Shown here in pieces: positions 51,626-59,006 of a DNA stretch of 64,000 bases. Every line of letters starts with the position of its first letter. Position 1 is the first letter of the stretch. The DNA lies in contig JBFGZQ010000001.1 of assembly GCA_041586735.1 (NCBI GenBank), positions 1 to 64,000 on the forward strand, written 5' to 3'. Under the pieces are notes generated by a model. It saw only the letters and a program-made list of their open reading frames with translations, made no database searches and had not been told where the DNA came from. Source of the stretch: Motiliproteus sp041586735 (lineage in GTDB: Bacteria; Pseudomonadota; Gammaproteobacteria; Pseudomonadales; Balneatricaceae). A program made the translations under genes and the position numbers.

Positions 51626-53848
51626 TCATGAGTATGAGGGGGCAGCCGCTTCGACGTGCTTCACGGCTTCGGGGTTCTGATAAGCTCGTACCCGGTCTTT
51701 GCCATCGGACTTGGCGACACCCAGGGCGGTGTCGGCCTGGGTGATCAGTCCATTGAGGGTTTGGTTGTCCTCGTCGCGCCATTGCGCGACCCCGATACTC
51801 AGGGTCACGGGTGTGCTGTGACCCTCCAGGCCCTCCAGGCTGATCTCCATCGTCTTGATCGTCTCGCGGAGCTGTTCTGCGCGTGACAGGGCGGCAGCTA
51901 GCTCGGTATCGGGAAGCAGGATGGCGAACTCTTCGCCTCCCCATCGCGCTATGATGGCGCTGCTGGGCAGCAGTGATCTGCAGTGCTGGGCGAAGGTTTT
52001 TAATACCAGGTCTCCGCTGCTGTGGCCGTAGCTGTCGTTGATGTTTTCGAAGTGGTCGAGATCGATCATGAGCATCGACAGCGGGCTGTGGTGAAGACGG
52101 CTGTGCTGCAGTTGTGCCGTCGCCAGGCTATTGAACTGCCGCCGATTGCAGGCGCCGGTGAGTGGATCTGTAGCGGTGCGTTTTTGTTGCTGTTCACGTT
52201 GGCGCTCTTTTAGCTGCTGAGTCAGGGTCGCCAGATCGGCTTGCTGGAGGCCAAGGCGGCAGTGTTCATAGGCTGCCACGACCTCTCCGAGTACATCGTT
52301 TGCCAGTTTTTCATGCAGACGGATGTTTCTGTTGCCGCTAGCAAGCGAGGTCATGGCCCGCGTCAGTCGGGTGATGGGCAGGGCGATGCTTTGGGTCAGC
52401 GCCCGGGATAACACGACCGCTAGAAGCAAGAGTACTAAGAGCAGCGTTGCGGTTGAATAGATCTGCCATTTCAGCTCCTTGGTGATCAGCGCGCTCTCTT
52501 GTGGCAGGTTGGTGCTCAGTTGCATAATAAGATCCTGCAGGGTTGCCATTTTCTTCGATAGCAGCTCAAACCAGGCGTAGCTGTCCAGGGTGCTCAGAGT
52601 TCCCGCTTCGACGGCGTTTAGAAACTGTGCTTCCTGGGCTCGGAATGCCAGCGCCGTGTCACTGTTATTCAGGGTTTGCCAGAGCGCCGCAGTGGCGGGA
52701 TCGGCTACTTGCTCGAATAGACCCGCAGCACCCTGTTGCTTTCCGGTGATCTGGATGAACGCCCGCCAGCGTTCACCCGCCAGCGCCCCCTGCTCAATCG
52801 CCAGGGTACCTAAGGCGCGCTCCTGGCCAACCGCTTCCTTGAGGCGCATCAGCGCGCCCAGGGCTAAGATGTGATTGTTAAGCGCCGAGCCCTGCTGGTA
52901 TTGGACTACGCGGTTGGTAAGGCGGAGTAGGTCCTCGATCAGCTGGCTGTAGTAGGTGTTCATCTCGTCGGCAGTGCTGAGCTGGGCATCAATCTGTTGC
53001 CGCAGGCCGGGGAGACGACCGAGGTCGCTGTTGAGCTGTACGAAGTGGGGGGCGAGACTTCTATCTGAAATCGTCGCTGACAGGCTCTGGCGTTCGCTCT
53101 CTAGTTGCATAGCGGCCCTGTCGCTGTGCAGGCGCTGGGCGATAAGCTCTGGCTGGAACCTGCGATAGTCGGAGCCGATCAGCCCGGTGGTCAGTCCACG
53201 TTCGGCCTGCAGGCTGGAGATCAGCTCCTCCATGTGGCCGGCCCAGGCGAACAGCGCTTTATGGGTGTTCAGCGCCGCTACTTGACGGGCGCTGTTGGAG
53301 ATCGTGAGTACGCTTAAGAATGTCAGCGCGACTATCGGCAGCAGGATGGCTAATAACACCCGATTATATAAGCTTAGATGACTACTCATCCAGCGGGCGA
53401 AGCGGTTGATTAGGCTTTCGTGCGGTGCTGTTGATCGGTCGCGCAACTGCTGTGCGGTGACGGCAGGCAGGTAGCGAAGATCCTCTTCCAGGATGTGGGT
53501 GATTAACCAGTCGAATAGGTATTCGATCGCCTCTTCGGCCGCTTTGTGCGGGCTGTTGGTCGATAGTTGTTGCTTCAGCTTTTGTATTTTTTTAGAAAAA
53601 TTGCGATGCGAATGTATGTGCGTTGCGATGTCAGGATAGTGACATTGGCGCAGCAGCTGTTCTTCTCGGCCAAAGTGTTCGCCAACATAGCCTTCCAGTC
53701 GATCAAAAATCTCGGTAATCGTCTGGGCGGGTTGCTGGCTTTCAATGGCGGCCGATAGTTGATTAATCAGCGACAGTAGCTGCTTGTGATCCGCGTCGAT
53801 CACCTCAATGCCGGTGTTCAGGCTATGGGTCCATTCTAACTGATACAT
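51626..53848 (-). CDS. Hemerythrin-NIT-HAMP-GGDEF diguanylate cyclase
   Basis: A 740-residue fusion. Residues 1-130 form a bacteriohemerythrin domain with the di-iron ligand pattern HSLNTG, DADHKQL, EHFGREE and HSHRNF; it could bind O2 or NO. Helices at about 165-185 and 450-475 enclose a NIT-like domain (ISSLQAERGLTTGLIG), followed by HAMP and a GGDEF domain with GGEEF. The I-site RxxD is absent, so product inhibition is not expected. The hemerythrin is on the cytoplasmic side of the first helix. It should link O2/NO and nitrate or nitrite to c-di-GMP. Confidence 0.9.
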   Translation of the reverse strand: MYQLEWTHSLNTGIEVIDADHKQLLSLINQLSAAIESQQPAQTITEIFDRLEGYVGEHFGREEQLLRQCHYPDIATHIHSHRNFSKKIQKLKQQLSTNSPHKAAEEAIEYLFDWLITHILEEDLRYLPAVTAQQLRDRSTAPHESLINRFARWMSSHLSLYNRVLLAILLPIVALTFLSVLTISNSARQVAALNTHKALFAWAGHMEELISSLQAERGLTTGLIGSDYRRFQPELIAQRLHSDRAAMQLESERQSLSATISDRSLAPHFVQLNSDLGRLPGLRQQIDAQLSTADEMNTYYSQLIEDLLRLTNRVVQYQQGSALNNHILALGALMRLKEAVGQERALGTLAIEQGALAGERWRAFIQITGKQQGAAGLFEQVADPATAALWQTLNNSDTALAFRAQEAQFLNAVEAGTLSTLDSYAWFELLSKKMATLQDLIMQLSTNLPQESALITKELKWQIYSTATLLLVLLLLAVVLSRALTQSIALPITRLTRAMTSLASGNRNIRLHEKLANDVLGEVVAAYEHCRLGLQQADLATLTQQLKERQREQQQKRTATDPLTGACNRRQFNSLATAQLQHSRLHHSPLSMLMIDLDHFENINDSYGHSSGDLVLKTFAQHCRSLLPSSAIIARWGGEEFAILLPDTELAAALSRAEQLRETIKTMEISLEGLEGHSTPVTLSIGVAQWRDEDNQTLNGLITQADTALGVAKSDGKDRVRAYQNPEAVKHVEAAAPSYS

Positions 53849-54003
53849 GGGTGTGTTTCCGGTTTGCTGATGAGATGAGATGCCCTGATCGGTGGGTGAT
53901 GCCTCAGCGTAACAACCGCCCTCATTGGGGTTTCGCTCGAGCGTCAGGGTGGAAATGCAAACTCTAGTGTATTATGATTCCCGGTTTAATAGAATATTGT
54001 TTA
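53849..54003. promoter_or_regulatory. Promoter space between the hemerythrin gene and the riboswitch
   Basis: This 155-bp stretch, divergent between the minus-strand cyclase and the plus-strand signal operon, should contain both promoters. An AT-rich run at 53965-54003 is the best place for the operon promoter; TATGAT near 53971 is a possible -10 box without a good -35. Nothing else was recognised. Confidence 0.4.
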
Positions 54004-54051
54004 TTGATAAGGGCACTTGTTGATAAGAGTGTTTGTTGATAAGAGTAATAG
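54004..54051. repeat. 16-bp tandem repeat, 3 copies, abutting the riboswitch
   Basis: Three units beginning TTGATAAG (TTGATAAGGGCACTTG and two variants) run directly into the riboswitch core. Copies within the transcript could extend or compete with the 5' strand of the aptamer's closing helix. Confidence 0.85.
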
Positions 54052-54125
54052 GCAAAACCCCTGAAAAGGGACGACGCAAAGCTTCTGGCCTACGGAAATT
54101 TTTTCTATGGTGGCAGGGTTGCAGA
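54047..54125 (+). ncRNA. GEMM-I class c-di-GMP riboswitch
   Basis: The order of conserved elements matches the GEMM-I aptamer: GGCAAA at 54051, a stem capped by a GAAA tetraloop (CCCUGAAAAGGG), GACGCAAAGC at 54072, GGCCUA at 54088, a second variable hairpin, and a 3' segment GGCAGGGUU. It lies on the plus strand in the leader of the five-gene signalling operon, about 240 bp before its first start codon. GEMM-I binds c-di-GMP. Whether binding turns expression on or off cannot be read with confidence. Confidence 0.87.
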
Positions 54126-54360
54126 ACATCTCGATATCCCTCCTTGTTGGTGGGTCCCGGTATGTCTGTCGGGTATCCGCTCCTCTGCCAGAGCTTGTTG
54201 CGGCGCCGGCTTTACCCCGTTCTCGATATATTCCTAGAACCTATGTGGTGTTTGCCGCATTTTAACTGTGATTAAGCGCAGGGCTAGCTGTTCAGTCGAC
54301 AGGTTGGCAGTTGCTCAATAGTATTACCGAACAACAGCCTCAGGAGGCGAATCGTACAGT
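54126..54360 (+). promoter_or_regulatory. Expression platform and leader of the signal operon
   Basis: The 235 bases between aptamer and start codon have no credible frame. They contain a weak terminator-like hairpin at 54243-54263 (ATGTGG, 6-nt loop, CCGCAT, then TTT) and AGGAGG at 54342, 13 bases before the ATG. Riboswitch output could act through the hairpin or by longer-range pairing; neither is proven. Confidence 0.4.
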
Positions 54361-57300
54361 ATGGGAGTGTTCAGCGGGTCGTTAATGTCACGTATAGTCG
54401 CCATTAATGCGATACGGGTGGTCGTAGGCGTCGTCTTGGTGGTGGGTGTGGCGCTCAATACCAAATTTCTGGTTGAGAGCAGCGCCGAATTGGATCGTCG
54501 TCATCAGGTGGTGGAACAGATCCTGGTGGTGGAGGGGCAGCTGAGCCGCTTGGTGGTCGCGGTACAGGATTACCTGGGAACGGGGGGGCGCTCGGAGCTG
54601 GGGGTGTTTTACAGTCATAAGGAGTCCTTGGTTCGGGAGAAGAAAACGCTGATGCGGCTGCTGGTCGGGCAGCCGGAACAGCAGGCCCGGGTGGAGAAGC
54701 TCCAGTTCCTGGTTGAGGCCTGGCTGAGGCAAGAGGTGGAGCCTGCCATCGTGACAAGGCAAACGATGGATCCGCTGGCGCCGGCAACTCAGATGAGCGG
54801 TACTGTGCTGCGCTCCGATTCCCAGCTCAGCACCCTGTTGGTCAAACTGTCTAACTTGGCGGCAGACGAGAAGCAGCAGCTGGTTAAACAGCAGCGAGAG
54901 GCGCGCGAGACGGCAGAAACGGCCCGGCTGGTGATTATTAGCTTAGCCGTGGTCCTGGTGGTGTTCGGCGTGGTGTTTTCGCTGGTGGTCATGGGGGGGA
55001 TCCCGCGGCGTCTGCGGCAGTTGGTGGGTGCGACGCAATCGCTGACGGCAGGGGATATCGACGTCAGCATCGTTATCGATTCCAACGATGAGGTCGGTGT
55101 GCTGTCGCAGGCCTTCGAGCAGATGCTGGCGCGCATCCGGCACGTGGTGGAGGTCAGCCAGGCGGTCGCCGAAGGCGATTTCTCCAAGCAGGTGCAGGTC
55201 CAGAGTGACGACGATCGGCTGGCGATAGCGATCAACCAGATGTCCCAGAGCTTGGAGCGGTCGGCCGAGGAGCGTCGCGATCAGGACTGGCTGAGCGCGG
55301 GGGAGGCGGAGCTGCTTTATAAGATGAGCAAGGTGCATGAGGTCGTGCCGCTGTCGCAGCTGGTGATCACCCAGTTGGCTCGCCATCTTAAGGCCCAGGT
55401 GGGGGTGTTCTATCTGGCAGAAAAGCAGCGCCTGCGGCTGGTCAGCAGTTACGCTTACCAAAAGCGCAACAACAACGACAGTGAGCTGAGTTTTGGTGAG
55501 GGGTTGATCGGTCAGGCGGCGCTGGAGCGCCAGGCGATTCTCTACAGTCAGGTGCCCGAGGCCCAGAATCCATTGACCATCAATGATGGTCTGGGGGAAT
55601 CCCAGCCGCTCGACGTGATTGTGCTGCCGCTGGTTCACGAGGGGGGGGTCGAAGCCGTGCTGGCCCTGGGAGTTAACCGCAAATACTCCGCAGCCGAACT
55701 GGCGTTCCTGGATAAGGTGGCGCAGAGCATCGCTATTAACATCCATGTCACCCGCACCCACCAGCAGCTGGGCGTGCTGCTGGAGGAGTCGAAGTTACAA
55801 TCCGAGGAGCTGCAGACCCAGCAGGAGGAACTCAAAGCGGCCAATGAAGAGCTCGAAGAGCATGCGGCGATGCAGGCCCGCTCAGAAGAGTCGCTGCGCA
55901 CGAAGAGCGCTGAGCTGCAGCAGCTCAATACCGAGCTGGAAGAGCGCACCGAGGCGCTGGAGCGGCAGAAGAACGAGACCGAAACGATCAACCGCGAGAT
56001 CAATGAGGCCAAGCTGGCGGTAGAGCGACAGGCGAAAACTCTGGCTCGAGCCAGTCAGTACAAGTCAGAATTTCTCGCCAATATGTCCCATGAGCTGCGC
56101 ACGCCGCTGAACAGCCTGTTGATTCTTTCTCAGGCGCTGTCGAAAAATCGCAGCGGTAACCTCACCGAGGAGCAGGTGGAGGATGCTCGAGTGATCTATC
56201 AGGGCGGTAAGTCGTTGCTCGGATTGATCAACGATATTCTGGATCTCTCTAAGGTCGAGGCGGGCAAGCTGGATATTCGCTTTGAAGCGATGGTCATCGA
56301 CGAGATGCTGGCCACGCTGCAGAATCAGTTTGCGCCCATCGCCAGCGAAAAAGGCCTGGCGTTGCTACTCGAGAAGGACGATACGCTGCCGGCGACCCTG
56401 TACACCGATTCGTTACGGGTAGAGCAGGTGTTGCGTAATCTGCTCTCCAACGCGGTGAAATTCACCGCCGAGGGCTCCGTGAAGCTCAGGGTCTACCGGG
56501 CGCCCGCGCCCACCACCTTCAACAACGCCGATCTCGAGGCCGGTGCGGTACTGGCCTTTGCGGTCAGCGATACCGGTATCGGTATCCCAGAGGATAAACA
56601 CCAGGGGGTGTTTGAAGCCTTCCAGCAGGCCGATGGTTCCACCAGCCGCACCTATGGAGGTACCGGACTTGGTTTGACCATCTCCCGGGAGCTGGTGAAG
56701 CTGTTGGGCGGAGAGATTCAACTCGAGAGTCGGGAGGGCGAGGGCAGCACCTTTACCCTGTACCTGCCGCTGCTCAACGCGACGCCGGTCGAGGTGGTGC
56801 CCGCCCTGGCGCAGGCATCCGCTGCTGCGGGAGGCGCTGGCGCGTCGCTGAACTCAGGGTCTATGCCTGGCGCATCATCGAAGCCAGGCATGGTAGCGGC
56901 GGGCGATCGGCAACCCGCCCTCCATAAACCTCAGGGCATACCGGTCAAGGTCGCGCTGCAGGATGACCGCGAGGCACTGGTGCCGGGGGTTAAATCGGTG
57001 CTGATCATCGAAGATGACCGGTCTTTCGCCAAGATTTTGGCCGAACTGTCGCGGAAAAAGGGCTACCAGACGCTGGTGGCAGAGACCGGCAGTTCGGGCT
57101 TGCAGCTGGCGGAGGAGTATCTGCCCAGTGCCATTGTCCTGGATCTGGGGCTGCCCGATATCAGTGGCCGCCAGGTGCTGGAACAGTTGAAAACCAATAT
57201 CCAGACTCGGCATATTCCGGTTCATGTGCTCTCGGCTGAAGACCGGGATCATAAGGTGTTGCAGATGGGCGCGATCGGCTTTCTGACCAAACCGGTCTCG

Positions 57301-58161
57301 GATGAGGTGATCGATGAGCTGTTCGGCAGCATCGAAGCGCTGTTGCAGGATACGCTCAAGCGGGTGCTGCTGGTGGAGGATGACAGCGGCAACCGTCAGG
57401 CGGTGATGCGGCTGATCGCTAGCCAAGATGTGGAGATCTGCGCCGTCGGTACCGGTCAGCAGGCCTATGAGGCACTGCTCTCGGGCGGCTTCGATTGCGT
57501 GATCCTGGATCTGTCGCTCCCCGATATCAGTGGTTTTGAACTGCTCGATCAGCTGAGTCAGGATCCGCGTATCAGTCTGCCACCGGTGGTGGTCTACACC
57601 GGCCGTGAGTTGACGGGCGAGGAGTACAAGCAGCTCAGCGAGTATACCTCCAGTATAGTGATCAAAGGGGCCAGCTCGCCAGAGCGGCTGCTCGATGAAA
57701 CCACGCTGTTTCTGCACAGTGTGGAGGCCAACCTGCCTGAGAGTCAGCGCGATATCATCCGCCTGCTGCACAGCCAGGAGCAGCTGCTGCAGGGACGCAA
57801 AGTGTTGCTGGTGGACGACGATCTGCGCAACACCTACGCCCTCTCTAAGGTGTTGCGGGATCATGGTTTAGAAGTGGTGATGGCCGATAACGGCCAGCTG
57901 GCCCTGGAGAAGCTCGCCCAGGAGGAGGGGATCGAATTGGTGCTGATGGATATCATGATGCCGGTGATGGACGGTTATGAGGCGATGCGCAAAATTCGCC
58001 AGCAGCCGAACTGGAAGAAACTGCCGATCATTGCCCTGACAGCCAAGGCGATGGCTGAGGACCGGATGAAGAGTATCGAAGCCGGTGCCAATGACTATTG
58101 TGCCAAGCCCGTGGATGTGGATCGGTTGATTTCGATGATGCGCGTCTGGTTGTTCAAATGA
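54361..58161 (+). CDS. Membrane hybrid histidine kinase with GAF and three receivers
   Basis: A 1266-residue protein. Two helices (about 12-35 and 190-215) enclose a periplasmic CHASE3-like helical domain, followed by HAMP (about 215-310, possibly doubled), GAF (about 320-460), a long coiled coil (470-560), HisKA with NMSHELRTPLN at about 577, HATPase (680-805), and three receivers at about 878-993, 1001-1120 and 1146-1263. All three receivers keep the phospho-Asp (VLDLGLP, ILDLSLP, LMDIMMP) and a conserved Lys. It is the first gene after the riboswitch and overlaps cheR by 4 bp. Confidence 0.92.
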   Translation: MGVFSGSLMSRIVAINAIRVVVGVVLVVGVALNTKFLVESSAELDRRHQVVEQILVVEGQLSRLVVAVQDYLGTGGRSELGVFYSHKESLVREKKTLMRLLVGQPEQQARVEKLQFLVEAWLRQEVEPAIVTRQTMDPLAPATQMSGTVLRSDSQLSTLLVKLSNLAADEKQQLVKQQREARETAETARLVIISLAVVLVVFGVVFSLVVMGGIPRRLRQLVGATQSLTAGDIDVSIVIDSNDEVGVLSQAFEQMLARIRHVVEVSQAVAEGDFSKQVQVQSDDDRLAIAINQMSQSLERSAEERRDQDWLSAGEAELLYKMSKVHEVVPLSQLVITQLARHLKAQVGVFYLAEKQRLRLVSSYAYQKRNNNDSELSFGEGLIGQAALERQAILYSQVPEAQNPLTINDGLGESQPLDVIVLPLVHEGGVEAVLALGVNRKYSAAELAFLDKVAQSIAINIHVTRTHQQLGVLLEESKLQSEELQTQQEELKAANEELEEHAAMQARSEESLRTKSAELQQLNTELEERTEALERQKNETETINREINEAKLAVERQAKTLARASQYKSEFLANMSHELRTPLNSLLILSQALSKNRSGNLTEEQVEDARVIYQGGKSLLGLINDILDLSKVEAGKLDIRFEAMVIDEMLATLQNQFAPIASEKGLALLLEKDDTLPATLYTDSLRVEQVLRNLLSNAVKFTAEGSVKLRVYRAPAPTTFNNADLEAGAVLAFAVSDTGIGIPEDKHQGVFEAFQQADGSTSRTYGGTGLGLTISRELVKLLGGEIQLESREGEGSTFTLYLPLLNATPVEVVPALAQASAAAGGAGASLNSGSMPGASSKPGMVAAGDRQPALHKPQGIPVKVALQDDREALVPGVKSVLIIEDDRSFAKILAELSRKKGYQTLVAETGSSGLQLAEEYLPSAIVLDLGLPDISGRQVLEQLKTNIQTRHIPVHVLSAEDRDHKVLQMGAIGFLTKPVSDEVIDELFGSIEALLQDTLKRVLLVEDDSGNRQAVMRLIASQDVEICAVGTGQQAYEALLSGGFDCVILDLSLPDISGFELLDQLSQDPRISLPPVVVYTGRELTGEEYKQLSEYTSSIVIKGASSPERLLDETTLFLHSVEANLPESQRDIIRLLHSQEQLLQGRKVLLVDDDLRNTYALSKVLRDHGLEVVMADNGQLALEKLAQEEGIELVLMDIMMPVMDGYEAMRKIRQQPNWKKLPIIALTAKAMAEDRMKSIEAGANDYCAKPVDVDRLISMMRVWLFK

Positions 58162-59006
58162 GTCCGGCTGCCAGTGATCTAGAAAAACTCGAGATCGAGT
58201 TGTTTGTGGAAACGGTGTTTCGCCGTTACGGCTATGACTTTCGCCACTATGCGCCCGCCTCCCTGAAGCGCCGTATTCACCAGTGCATGCAGCGGATCGG
58301 GGTAGATCGGGTCGCCGACCTGATTCCGTTGACGCTGCATGAGGCGGGGTTTATTGACCGTTTTCTGAAGGAGATGTCGGTGACGGTCACCGATATGTTT
58401 CGCGATCCGGATTTCTTTGCGGTGCTGCGTGAACAGGTGATTCCCATCCTGCGCACCTATCCCTTTATCAAAATCTGGCACGCCGGTTGCGCCACCGGTG
58501 AGGAGGTTTATTCGCTGGCGATTCTGCTCAAAGAGGAGGGCCTCTACTCGAGGGCGCAGATCTATGCCACGGATTACAACAACCACTCGCTGGCCGTGGC
58601 CCGGGAGGGTATCTACCCCCTCAAGAACCTACAGCAGTACAGCGATAACTACCGTCGGGCGGGGGGCAAGGGCTCCTTTGCGGACTATTATCATGCCCGA
58701 TACGCCGCCGCCAAGATGCACGAAGGGCTAACGGAGAACGTCACCTTTGCCAACCATAATCTGGCCATCGATGGGGTGTTTGGTGAGATGCAGTTGATTC
58801 TCTGTCGCAATGTGCTGATCTATTTTGACCAGCATCTGCAGGATCGGGTGCTGGGTCTGTTTCAGGAGAGCCTTTGTCAGCGAGGGTTTCTGTGTTTAGG
58901 TACCAAGGAATCACTACGATTTTCCAAGGTGCAGGGGTTGTTCGAGGAGCTGGCTCCGCAACAGAAAATCTATCAACGCAAACGGAGTGATGAGGGTGAA
59001 CGTTGA
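58158..59006 (+). CDS. cheR: CheR-type SAM-dependent methyltransferase
   Basis: A 282-residue CheR protein that would methylate glutamates on a receptor. The N-terminal helical region ends at VTVTDMFRDPDFF; the SAM site is HAGCATGEEVYSLAILL, and CRNVLIYFD is the catalytic-domain signature. The ATG overlaps the upstream kinase stop (ATGA) and its own end overlaps the next gene by 17 bp. No chemoreceptor, CheA or CheW is seen; methylation targets may be this operon's own coiled-coil kinase or remote receptors. Confidence 0.93.
   Translation: MSPAASDLEKLEIELFVETVFRRYGYDFRHYAPASLKRRIHQCMQRIGVDRVADLIPLTLHEAGFIDRFLKEMSVTVTDMFRDPDFFAVLREQVIPILRTYPFIKIWHAGCATGEEVYSLAILLKEEGLYSRAQIYATDYNNHSLAVAREGIYPLKNLQQYSDNYRRAGGKGSFADYYHARYAAAKMHEGLTENVTFANHNLAIDGVFGEMQLILCRNVLIYFDQHLQDRVLGLFQESLCQRGFLCLGTKESLRFSKVQGLFEELAPQQKIYQRKRSDEGER

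Noticed and set aside
54033..54275. An 80-codon plus-strand frame through the operon leader
   Set aside because: It covers the riboswitch core, has no ribosome site and no protein-like features.
56875..57864. A 329-codon minus-strand frame opposite the receivers of the hybrid kinase
   Set aside because: The plus strand encodes three receivers with intact phospho-sites; the antisense frame has no recognisable motif.
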